Assembly: GCA_002794775.1 (NCBI GenBank)
Contig: NBAY01000051.1
Span: 62,001-126,000 of the forward strand
DNA length: 64,000 nucleotides
Direction: 5' to 3'
DNA from: Porodaedalea pini
Taxonomy: Eukaryota > Basidiomycota > Agaricomycetes > Hymenochaetales > Hymenochaetaceae
Part shown: positions 33,187 to 43,537 of the stretch, piece after piece
Layout of the letters: every line of letters starts with the position of its first letter
How positions within the stretch are numbered: the stretch's first letter is position 1
Translations under genes and position numbers: made by a program
The notes under the pieces: generated by a model
What the model was told of the DNA's origin: nothing
Seen by the model: only the letters and a program-made list of their open reading frames with translations
Database searches by the model: none

Positions 33187-35422
33187 ATGGACAACAAGAT
33201 GTTGACCAGGGCAAAAGCTTCTCTTAACAAGACAAAGTCTTATCGTTCCCTTGTCAATCCCAAGGACCCCACCAAGTGTGAGGAGTGTAAACAGGATCTC
33301 CCCTACCACAGTCGCCAGTGTGTTAGCGGGGCCGCCAAGTTATGCGTCGAGTGTGGTCGCGACAAGACCTACAACCACAACGACGACGTATGCAACCAAG
33401 TTCAGAAGAATCGGGCCAATTGGTCTCCCGATGTCGAGGCGGATGAGCATGCCGCCAAGTTGCGTAAACAAGGGGATCTCCCACCGACACCCATAATCGA
33501 ATCGCAGAACAGTCTCAAACGATCGAATTCCGAGGAAGAACACACGTCTATCCCTCCACCAGCCCGAATTGATGACGACGCCATGGACGATGACTTGTAC
33601 ATTCCGGACGAGCACAACAGCCAGGCCCCCCAAGTTGACAACGTTATGGACGACATCGATGAAGAACATGATCCGGCCATCGCCGAGAAGGTCAACTCTT
33701 CCTTCGCGAACCTCACCAAAGACACTATCGGTACCATCCACACGCTCATTTCGCAGCCGACTTGGTCATCTGAGACGCCCTGGTTCAACGATCCGGTTCG
33801 CGCCGGTTCCATCCTTGCCAATATCGGATCCAACCTAGTTTCCTGGGTAAACCAGGCCAACGGATTGGACGATCAAACCAACCTTACTAACGAAGCCAAC
33901 GATAGCCTGCAGGCTTTCCATTCTACTTATCGCATCCATTCTCCTTCCTTTAAACACGTATTCGAACACATCTACACTAACAGTCAAACCATCCGTGATC
34001 AGGAAATCACGGACACCATGCATTCCATGTCCCGATCCATCCAGCATCTCTCTGCAGTCGTCTCCTCAATTTCGGAAAAAACCAACAAAATCGAAAAACA
34101 ACTTTCAGATGTCCCTGTTTCCTCTGTTCAAACGTCCACATATGCTAACGCTAACGGCAACAAACAACAGAAAATTCTTCCGGACCCCCTTGGGGCTCGT
34201 TTTGTTCATGATCCTAGATTCCCCCCTCCGGACCCAATTGTTAAGCAGAGGGTCCCGGTACCCAAGAACGGCAAAACCGAATACGCAGCCGCCGTTGCCA
34301 AGACCCGAGTTCCAGGCTCGGGCTTCCGCATGACCACAGAAGGCGTCATCATCGCACCTGATGGTTACGCTCACTCAGAACATAACGCCCCTCGCGGTTC
34401 CCAAACCCGAATCCATTACCCGCCTATCGAGTCCGTCGGCAAAGACCAAGAAGGGTTTACAACGGTAACCTATGCTAAGGCAGCACAAAAGAAACCCAAG
34501 GCTACCCCCACCAAGGTAGTTCGCATAACTGAACAGAACCCCCAAGGGGAGATCTCTACAGTTCCCATCAACCGATCTAACGGATCGGTCAATACCTGCG
34601 TTCGCAACGTACGACGAATTTTCTTTTCACTCCCGAGCGACCTGGCTGTTCGCCCGACCCCTTTATCCGTCAAAAATGCAGTCCGAGCGGGCCTTAAGGG
34701 CAACCCGGTTTTCAAGCATTTGGTCATTTTGAACGTGGAATACACTTCCAATAGCAACCTTCTAATCGCGTTTCACTAACATTTGTTCCGATTTCGACTC
34801 TCAATACAGCGCACTCGTTTCACAACTCAACCGAATCATTAACATCTCCGGAGCTAGGGCGTTCACTCCGTCGCCCCAGTTCAAAATGGTCATCCCTGGA
34901 GTCCCGGTATTTGACAAGGACACTAACCTCATATACTCAGAAAAAGATCTCAGTGACGAAATCTCTTCCCTACCCCAATTCGAGGGAAAGGAATTCATGT
35001 TCCCACCTCGGTTCATGTCTTCTATCGAGCGTCTGAACCAACGCGATTATTGTAACGTGTCGGTCGTCCTCAAAGACGACGCGCGCCTATGTTTCGATCA
35101 CTTCTTCTTACACAATAACAGATCAGTCCCCATATTCGGCGTCATCCGCCGACTCGAGGAGATGAAGTCTCGCCCTACGATCAACCAATGCGACAATTGC
35201 CATCGCTTGGGTCATACCGCCGCTAAATGCCGTTCAGTAGCTCGCTGCGCCATCTGCTCAGAAACCCATCGCACCGCTGTCCATGTTGTCAAATGCGCAC
35301 CATGTACCGCTTCCAACAACCTACAGTGCGAGCATTTCGCCCTGTGCATTAACTGCCAGGGCAATCACAGCGCCAGATCACCAGAGTGTCCAGCTCGCCG
35401 AAACTATCATTCCCCTTTCTAA
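33187..35422 (+). pseudogene. ORF1 of retrotransposon copy 2 (zinc-finger protein), one frame break
   Basis: This gag-like RNA-binding protein starts MDNKMLTRAKASLNKTKSY. It has an N-terminal Cys/His cluster (CEECKQDLPYHSRQC, LCVECGRDKTYNHNDDVC, residues about 21-60), an acidic middle, and a C-terminal array of zinc-knuckle-like units (CDNCHRLGHTAAKC, CAICSETHRTAVHVVKC, CINCQGNHSARSPEC). The reading frame stops at 34779 and resumes for the last part (about 34790-35422). Comparison with copy 1 shows one extra T in GCGTTTCAC near 34770. ORF1 ends with TAA at 35420-35422. Confidence 0.88.
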
Positions 35423-35427
35423 TCTTT

Positions 35428-38400
35428 ATGACTGATACGATATCTGTTTTTTCCCTGAACATCCGAAATTCAGAACCTACATTTGACTTTCTGCTACGCG
35501 CCTTTTCCACTACACACATCGCTCCTGATATTATCTGTTTTCAGGAGATCCCATCCGTTCATTCTATCATCCCCTCTAAAACTTCTTCGGCCGGCTCTCG
35601 CGTCTATAATATTCGCAACCATGCCCCTTATTTTGCTTTCCGTCCTTCCTCTTCGGACAAACCTAGAGTCTGCACCCTTGTGCACCCTCGTATTGCCCAT
35701 CGCGTATCACTTTTCGTTCCCTCCCATTCGTCTCCTAACATTACAGTCCTTTCGATCTCGCGGGGCGACCTATCCCCCTTATTGCTTTGGAACGTCTACA
35801 GTTCCCCTTCCGTTCATGAATTTGAGAATCCTCTCCCTTCCCTTGACAACCCTTCTAATATCCTGATAGGCGATTTCAATCGCCATTCGGATCTTTGGTC
35901 TTTCCCAGACAAATCCTACGCCTTTCCACAGGCATCCTCTCTTGTTGACTGGATCAACGAGAACGATCTCACTGTTTGTAATCCCCGTGACCAGCACACT
36001 TACTTTCATCGTTCTTCTGGTTACACGTCTATTATTGACCTCATCATTGCCTCTGACGATTTCGCCCCCGCTCTTTTACACAGCATTTCTATTTCAGACT
36101 CTTCTCTTGACACCCCTTCAGACCATCGCGCCTTGCGCTTTTCATTTAATGTTAACATTTTGTCTGCAGAACCGCAACCTCCCCTTCGCTCTATTCGCTC
36201 TCGCGACTTACCTTCGTTTATATCGGAATTTTGCGACTCCCACTCCTTCCCCTTTTCCTTAACAGGGATTGATAATTCTAAGGCGCTGGACGACCTTCTC
36301 TTCCTTCTGAACTCATCCATTTCAGACTTTGCTACCCTCTTTCTTCAGAAACGAAAAGCCCGCTCGTACTTCGGTCCCAATAAATGGTGGTCCGAAGCGT
36401 GTTCCCACCTTTACCGCGAACACTGTCGCAACCCTAGCCCCGACTCAAAAATTCGTCTCGATTCCGAGCTATCCCGAGCCAAGAACGCTTTTTATGGTTC
36501 ACGCCTTCAACAATCAGACACCCACTCGGTGTGGCATAACCAACACCTGGGCACAGCGCGCCGCCGCGCCCCTATTGGGGCGCTTCGTATGTTGAATGGC
36601 GTCTTCACCGCGTCTGAAACAGATAAATCATCCCTCTTCCGAGAGACGTTCTTCCCCGCGGTAGCTCGCTCGCCGGAGGCCATATCCCTTCCTGCCCTCC
36701 GCGACATTCGCCCTATCGAAATAAATGACATCCGCGCTGCACTTCAGGGCATTGACCGCGAAACGAGTCCCGGCAACAGCCATATCTCATATAGACATTT
36801 GGAGCTCCTAGTCGAGCATCAAGGGCAATTTTTTGTCGACCTTTTTTCTTTGTGCTTAAAACTCGGTCATTTCCCGCTTTCTTTCAAAACCTCCCTGGTA
36901 ACTTTCATTCCCAAACCCAAACGCTCCGACTTTACAGTTCCTCGGGCGTTTCGACCAATTACCCTGGTTGATACCATAGGTAAACTTTTTGAACGCGTCA
37001 TTTTCAACCTCCTCCAACCCTTTTTCGAACTCAATAATCTTCTTCCTGATTCGCAACACGGTTGTCGAAAACACCGTTCTTCGCTTACCGCTTGTTATGA
37101 TCTGCTTTCTACCATTCTCAACCAACCTTTCGTTCATTCTGGCGGCGATGCCGGTTCATTGCACGCCAGACACCGCTACCTCATTACTTCCGTCCTCACC
37201 GTTGATATTCAAGGTTTTTTCGACAACATTTCACATAATCTTCTCCTTTCCAAACTCATTCGCTCTAACGTTCACCCAAACATTATTCACGTCCTAGCCT
37301 CTTGGCTACGTGATCGTCCAATCTCTTTTCATTTCAACAATTCCTTTTTTCCTCCTTTCATTAAACCTAACCGCGGCGTCCCGCAAGGGTCACCGCTGTC
37401 TCCTCTCATTTCCATTTTCGCAGCGGCGGACGTCATCACCGCCTATAACACTCGTTTTGGCCCTCATCGCCCATTACTCGCTTACATGGATGATCACCTT
37501 CTTTACGCTCGTTCTTTCAGTCTATCCACCAATCTAACACGCCTTCGCAATCAATTTCATTTTCTTTCCCTCCAATTTGAATCCATTGGTTTGTCTATTG
37601 ACCCCAATGCCATCGAACTCCTTCATATAATCCCTCATCGCGCTATGGCTGAATATACCTTTCGATCCTTTGTATCTAATTCTCCCTCTTCTTCCCCTGC
37701 TGTTCTGTCTTTACACAACAACCGCGTCATTTCCCCTTCGCGCCACCTTACTTGGCTCGGCGTCATTTTTTCGTACGACCTTTCGCCCAAACTTCACTTT
37801 GAATCCCGGGCGAATAAAGCCATTTCTACCCTTCACCAACGTCGCTTCCTTTTTAACCGGTCCAACGGCGCGTATTTTCAATATGCCCGCCTGCTATATT
37901 TTGGTTTAATTCGCTCTGTCGCCATTTACGGCGCCGTTCTTTTCCCCGAATCTCCATTCATTTCTTCTATTCTTCAAAAGACACAAAACCTTTTCTTTCA
38001 CTCTATATTCCATGCGAACATTACGCCGGCGGTGGCAGAATCTTTCTTATCGTGCCCACCCCTTCCGCTCTTTATTCGCTCACTTTCACAACGTTTTCTC
38101 TTGTCATATTTTTCTCATTCCAATCGCGTCCCCGTTCCCAATCAATACTTATCATCCTCCCTTCTTCCTGGTGTTCAGATTCCCAAAGAAACGTCTTTTC
38201 GATCATTCACTCCAATTCACACACGTCTCATCATGACCCCCATTCCTACATTAGCACAGCGCCCTCAGGCTATTCGCGCATTCAATTCGTTCTTCTTACA
38301 ACCCCCCCCTATCAATATTTTATTTTCACAGATGGCTCCATCATTCCGGATGCCGACGGTCACCACAACGGCGGCCATGGCTTCGTTATCATGCACAATC

Positions 38401-39251
38401 AGGAAGAACTCGCTGTCTTTTCCTCAGCAGCGCACTCTCGATCAAACATATTGTTTGAGGAGCAGGAAGCGCTCATCGCAGCTATGCGTCGTATATCATC
38501 TCTCCTGGCAAAATGCTCCACTCCGGTTCACATCCACATCGTCTCCGACTCACTTAATTGCGTCCAGCTCATCTTCTCAGATGACGCTCGTCATGCCGAC
38601 TTCATAATCCTTTTCCGCCGTCTATGCGGGATCTTTCTAGCCCTCCACCACGATGCCTCCCACATCAGTATCCAATGGCTCCCGTCCCATCGAGGAGTAC
38701 TGGGCAACACTAAAGCCGATAAGCTGGCAAAAGACGCAGCATCCAACCCTCGTCGCGAGACCATACCGGACTCACTTCCCAACCTCATGGCGCAAGTACA
38801 TCTCGATCTTCTTCGAGCTTGGAAAGCCAACATCGTCAATCTACGTGGACATCGTTCTATCATGGAACCGTCTTCGTTTATCCTTTACCCAACCCGGTCT
38901 TTGCGCCAGTTCCTGAAGATTTCTCCACGAAAGATGATACACCGCTCTGTTCTTTCACGCGCCGCCAGCATCATGCTGAACGCGCTCGATTTGCATGATC
39001 GAAACCTCAAGCCACGTTGTCCTGACGGGTCGTGCATCAAACATGATGTCCGTCATTCTCTTAATGTCTGCCCTTATTTCGCGCTAGTTCGCAACGGCCT
39101 TTTTCGTCAACGATCTTTACCATTGTCCTTCTCTGAATGGTTCCGTCCAAATAACTTTCTGCTTCTCTTAAAATTCGCTTATTTTTCATTTCGACGTCCA
39201 CCGGACAGTATGCCACTTTTATCTGATTTACCCCCATCCTTTTACCTTTAG
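35428..39251 (+). pseudogene. ORF2 of retrotransposon copy 2 (endonuclease-RT-RNase H), one frame break
   Basis: ATG at 35428 is 5 nt after the ORF1 stop; the frame is also open upstream into ORF1. The APE endonuclease shows CFQEIP, GDFNRHSDLWSF, IIDLIIASDDFAP and SDHRALRFSF. The RT shows VDTIGKLFERVI, VDIQGFFDNISH, GVPQGSPLSPLIS and LAYMDDHLLYAR. The frame is open for about 1,060 codons and then breaks in a run of eight C near 38302-38309, where copy 1 has one more base. The RNase H domain continues in the next frame: FTDGSIIPDADGH, EEQEALIAAM, SDSLNCVQ, WLPSHRGVLGNTKADKL. It ends at 39251. The broken homopolymer could be a real mutation or a consensus error. Confidence 0.9.
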
Positions 39252-39389
39252 TTACAACCCCTATCCTGAATAAGTTCCTTTCCGCCACTACGTTCACCCT
39301 TCATTTACGCACTACGCATTATCGTCTCGTTCTGTTTTGTTTCCGTTGCGGTTGGTAGTCTGTTAGGAGTAGATAGCAGCGATTATAAA

Positions 39390-39400
39390 TTGCGTTCCAC
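39390..39400. repeat. Target-site duplication, 3' side of retrotransposon copy 2
   Basis: TTGCGTTCCAC is identical to 33104-33114. It runs directly into CACGTGATGACCACGCG (39398-39414). Confidence 0.9.
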
Positions 39401-39627
39401 GTGATGACCACGCGATGACGATCTAGAGTAAATATTTACGGATGCTTTCACTGTGGCAGACCTCACGCTCTCTAAATGTTACCACGGCAATTGATACGAG
39501 AACTTGGCGTTTGAGATGCCAGGGAAGCTGTGACTCGGAGGTACATATATAGGCATCATAAAACCTGACAGAAGTTGAAGTCGTATCCAAGAAGATAAGC
39601 TGTCTGCAAGACGTGACGCCGAAAGAC

Positions 39628-40855
39628 TCAGAGCCGTGCACGGGCGGCCAAATCTGCATGTGCTGGTAGGACCTGTCTGTAGTCCTTTGCAATATCTCTG
39701 AGAGTTTGACGGTAGATGTCTCTCTGAAAGTAAACATATGTATCAGTTCCAAAAGCATAGATGGAAATAATCCGGAAGACAAGCCTTTATCAAGCCCCAC
39801 ACTCCAGTCCTTGCATTGAGAGCCTTTTCTACAGCGAAAGCTCTTGCAGTCGTGAGGACAGCATCAGTAGAGCTTCCGTCTGCCACAGCATCGATGATCC
39901 CTCCTTCAAGAGCCTCTTCCGGCGTAAAGCGGTGCCCTTCGAGAGCTAGCTTTCGGAGAGTGCGAGCATCAGATACCTTGGTGCGTGCCACAGCAGCCAG
40001 GGAAAGAGGCCACGGAGCTCCAAAATGAACCTATGTTGATGATAATCCGGTGTAAATCGCTGCTCACTTCATAGGCAACTTAAGGGAATGAGATCTCACT
40101 TCGTTCATGCAGCACCACGCGCGCTTTTCTTTGCCATCTGTCATAACCCGGTAGTCGCATGCGAGCGCAAGAACAAGTCCGCCGGCAAAGCAATGTCCGT
40201 TAATTGCCGCGATAATCGGAACTGAGGCCTTGGTCAGTACTGTGCAGCTGAGCAAATAGACAAGGTCATCGCACTAGGGAATGTGATAAGTCGCGATATT
40301 AGAGTATTGTATGTGTCTAACGGAGAGATCCTATGAGACCTGGTTCAAGCACGGTCTTTTAAGCTACAGCATACCGGGGAAAAAGTTGGGGTCTTTGGTG
40401 GCATTGGCGAAGTCAAGACCTAATGAGTAATTAATTTGAGACATATGTATTATCCGACAATCCAAGCTATCATCTTACCGTTACTGAAGAATTTGTTTTG
40501 ATCTCTTTTTCCGACTATAATGAGTGCCCCTCTACCATCTGGACCAGAGTCTGAGGATGCGGACCCAGTTGACTTTGACAAGTTTGCGACTTGGGAGGCC
40601 CGCCAACCCTCTCGCCACTCGCGTTCAACGATGTCAAGAGCAGGCTTCAGTGCACCGTTAATTAATTCATGCGTGAGGCGATTGTCCTCGCCGTTGTGCA
40701 TTTCAATGACCCATAGACATGAATCCTGCACTGGGTTCGTAATGAGTCGTAAAGGTTGGGAGTTGTAAACACAAGCACATTCGTAGCCAGCGTTACGCAC
40801 ATTCTCTTGACACCGTTAGAATAGGCTTGTTCGGGGGGAGTCTGTAGCATGTCAT
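39628..40855 (-). CDS. Enoyl-CoA hydratase/isomerase family protein, likely peroxisomal
   Basis: A crotonase-fold enzyme of fatty-acid beta-oxidation, possibly a delta3-delta2-enoyl-CoA isomerase. Recognisable blocks are LWVIEMHNGEDNRLTHELI, GRGALIIVGKRDQNKFFSN (40440-40540), SVPIIAAINGHCFAGGLVLA (the crotonase oxyanion-hole region, about 40220-40160), LACDYRVM, VHFGAPWPLSLAAVAR, LEGHRFTPEEALEGGIID and ARTGVWGLIK. The last exon ends ADLAARARL. The terminal ARL fits a type 1 peroxisomal targeting signal. Introns separate the blocks. The first exon is uncertain; 40855 is the first ATG (MTCYRLPPNKP) that splices plausibly into the body. The family is sure; the exact substrate is not. Confidence 0.78.
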
Positions 40856-40968
40856 AGTCGGCGAGGAGGATTGAAACGCCGGAGCCGCCGCGCTCCGAAC
40901 GCCTCGCGCGGTTGTCATGTGATTCTTGTCTACAAGGATTACTATAGATATTTTCCGACACATGTACA

Positions 40969-41039
40969 GCATTAATGGGGTAGTGGTAACCTGGGTCGTT
41001 GCCATCGACCCGCCGGGGGTTCGATTCCCCCTTAATGCA
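40969..41039 (+). tRNA. tRNA-Gly (anticodon GCC)
   Basis: A 71-nt cloverleaf can be drawn. The acceptor is GCATTAA with TTAATGC plus a discriminator A. The D arm contains GGGGTAGTGGTAACC. The anticodon stem is GGTCG with CGACC around the loop TTGCCAT, giving anticodon GCC. The T arm is GGGGG-TTCGATT-CCCCC. The B-box GGTTCGATTCC is canonical. There is no intron. It lies between the divergent enoyl-CoA hydratase and gamma-glutamylcyclotransferase-like genes. Confidence 0.95.
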
Positions 41040-41057
41040 ATGCGCGGGACTAGGTTC

Positions 41058-41063
41058 CTTTTT
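41058..41063 (+). terminator. Pol III terminator T6 of tRNA-Gly
   Basis: A run of six T begins 19 nt after the tRNA 3' end (GGTTCC then TTTTTT class run), the expected RNA polymerase III stop. Confidence 0.75.
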
Positions 41064-41237
41064 TAATGATTTTGTTTTTCGTACTTTGTTCAATTGCCAT
41101 CTTTGAGAGCATGTCCGGGGTATTCGAGTTCCTGCCTATGGGTAAATGTATCTATGTCTAGAATGCACCATTGATGAATCATCGCCACTCTTCTGAGCTT
41201 CTTATCTTATAAGAGACAAACTTGAAGACACTCTACA

Positions 41238-42049
41238 ATGTCCGACTCAGATGGCGCTTTCTTTTATGGCACATTACTACATCCTAAAGTACTCAAACGT
41301 GTCGTCGGCAACGATGGCACGCATCTACGCATATGCCCTGGTATTCTGCTAGTTCGTGTTTTCTTATCTAGATATAACATCCCTTATCTAGGGCTTATAA
41401 TCATTGATATTGCCGCTATTGCCAGGAACATACCCGCCATCGTATCAAGGTAGCAATATGAGTCATCCCCGGACTGTCTGAAGATGAAATCTCTCCCGAT
41501 AGGATTGTGATTATCCAGGAGTCGTGCCTTATGAGAAATCCCGCAACCTTTTCGACCATGATTTGACCCAAGACGAGCGGTCTGTTCGAGGAAACCTTGT
41601 CGTTGGCCTTAGCAAAGAAGACATAGACCTTCTCGATGTCTTTGAAGGCGATGTACTATGCATCCTCTGATTTTGTCGCTCAACTCTGATCAAACCTCAA
41701 ATGTCACTAGGAATACATCAGAGAGAGAGTCCGAGTCTATACATTAGGGCCTCTAGAGCCCCTCAATAACCCGTCTTCATCGGTCGTATCGAGCAACACC
41801 GACCGATTCACGTCACCTTCCGGCCTGGGCGAGGCCGTCGAGGCGAATGTCTACATATGGATCGCCCCGATAACTCAGCTCGTGCCCGAGCTCTGGTCAT
41901 ACGAGGTCTTCGTCAGAGACAATGCTTGGAAATGGGTTGGTCCTACGGAAGACCGGGAATCGTATGCTGAGGTTGATCGTCGTCGAGCGATGAATGGAAT
42001 AATCAGCGGAGCAGCGGAAAAGGCTGTAAACGAAGGTGCACTAAACTAG
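41238..42049 (+). CDS. Gamma-glutamylcyclotransferase / AIG2-like family protein
   Basis: A small BtrG/AIG2-fold enzyme, likely acting on gamma-glutamyl compounds. It starts MSDSDGAFFYGTLLHPKVLK with the family's FYGTL motif. Exon 1 ends CPGILL. After an intron, EHTRHRIK (short exon near 41427-41452) follows, then DCDYPGVVPYEKSRNLFDHD. After VGLSKEDIDLLDVFEGD, with the conserved DxFEG(D/E), another intron precedes EYIRERVRVYTLGPLEPL. The C-terminal part has VYIWIAPITQLVPELWSYE and EVDRRRAMNGI, and the protein ends EGALN. All joins are in frame with GT-AG introns. It is divergent from the hydratase gene, with the tRNA between them. Confidence 0.82.
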
Positions 42050-42499
42050 AATTGGGTGCTGGCTATCATGTTGTAAGTAGATCGAGAATGCAATACACAT
42101 GAGACTATGGAATGCTTATCATCCTAGATTCTATGTCGTTCTCGAAAGCGAAGAAGACAGCTGCAAGCTAAGGAACGACTGCATTGTCGACAGACTGAAG
42201 CTCGACATCTTCCGATGAGACGGATGCTGATCCAAAACTGCCAAACACTTCAGCTGCGCGTGGCAAGTCAAATTTAGACATGTATATCAACCACTGAGCT
42301 TACGCAATTGTTCGACCAAGGCCTCCCATTTCGAGTTCTTTTCGCCGTGAGTTCCGAACTAGCTTTCTGGAGGGTACGCCATGGGCAGACTTAATGGTAC
42401 AAAGAGTATCTGGCAGAGGAATCAACGTACGTTTGAAAGACACAGATCCACGTAGCAGGGGGGGCAGATCAGCATACAAGACATCATGTATGAAGGAAT
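42050..42499. other. Intergenic region, no gene recognised
   Basis: The spacer between the cyclotransferase-like gene and the F-box remnant is about 450 bp. No frame or repeat stands out. Confidence 0.45.
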
Positions 42500-43160
42500 G
42501 AAGGCATCCGGTTTCAGAAAGAGCTAATGGCGGGTATCAAAAATATTGCCAGTGAATAGAACATGATAGTTTCACTGAGCTTAAGCACCAAGAAGAATGT
42601 GTCAAGAATGACGATAGTAAACTGCGGAGAGCTGCGATCAAGGGAATACTGAAATATATCGACAGTCGATCATCTTTCCTGCAAGGCTGAGGGGGCGTTA
42701 TAGAGGATTTGGGCAACGAAAGTTCACGAAGCACTTTGACTCGAAAGAGTTTTGAAATGTACTGCAATTATCATAGTCCCAGTATGTAATAAATCTAAGA
42801 GGAGAGAAAGCTTTGATTTAAAAGACATACACAACAAACACTGTTGCTTACCTTTGAGAGGACGCCGAAAGGCATAGGCGTCATAGTTCAATCAGTCAAC
42901 TGCCAGCTAGCCTCCTGCGATAGGTCTAGGAAACACGAAAATGGTATGCTATTGTAGCCATCTCCATTTCCTTCGTGTAAGCATTTTTTGCATTTTTTCC
43001 CCCTTTCTCTCTTGTTCCTCTCTTCTGAAGTTTCTGTTTCCTTAAGCTTATTGCCATCATCGTCGGACGTGACCGGCATATTGATATCGCAATATCGTGT
43101 GTCTTCTATGGGCCTCGAAATGGAAATGAATCTTACTCTCTTGTCTTAGCTATTAGTGTA
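42500..43160 (-). pseudogene. Truncated F-box protein paralogue
   Basis: The segment matches the 5' part of the neighbouring F-box gene in both DNA and order. A degenerate start region (CTAAGACAAGAGAG where the neighbour has ATGGTCGAGACAAGAGGC), an acidic/basic KETETSEERNKRERGKK corresponding to ETESSEERPNKRANDRK, and a diverged F-box region near 42760-42540 can be lined up. The ATG is lost and the frame is interrupted by stops after WQLTD. Everything after the F-box is missing. It is a broken tandem duplicate. Confidence 0.65.
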
Positions 43161-43537
43161 TGGTAGCTGCATATGTCGAGGGTCTTCATGGCTTCGATGA
43201 AAGTTTCTGCGTCCTGTCACAAACTTGAGCTTAAGCGCGTCGAACGTGAGAGTGGCCTTCCTCTTTGGAGAACAAGATGCCATCTAGGTTTCTTCAGCTA
43301 CTACATAGTAAGTACTGGTTCACTATCGACTTCCACTGTGTCACTGATTAGTCCTTTCGACAAACAAGCCTGTATACGGAGCACAAGCACAACTTCGGTC
43401 GCAAAATGGACTTAAAAGACCGATAGGTCCTTCATTCCCTGGTAATTACCTACACTGCCTCAAGACTACTCCTGTTTCGAGTGCCTAGTGTGGAACATGT
43501 AAGGATATCATGTCAATTTTGACGACAGTTGAACAAC

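Larger units (their letters stand above)
33115..39390 (+). mobile_element. Non-LTR retrotransposon (APE-RT-RNase H), copy 2, nearly intact
   Basis: The same family as copy 1 but in opposite orientation, so the two form a 6.3-kb inverted repeat about 16.6 kb apart. The 5' end begins TCTTGACCTCCTACTATCAC and the 3' end is AGATAGCAGCGATTATAAAT. The proteins of the two copies are close but clearly diverged, so they are not a recent duplicate of each other. Only two frame breaks are seen in this copy. It sits in the upstream region of URK1. Confidence 0.92.

Noticed and set aside
38300..38312. Programmed frameshift in retrotransposon ORF2 at the C8 tract
   Set aside because: Copy 1 has no such tract at the same place and reads through in one frame there, so a simple one-base loss is more likely.
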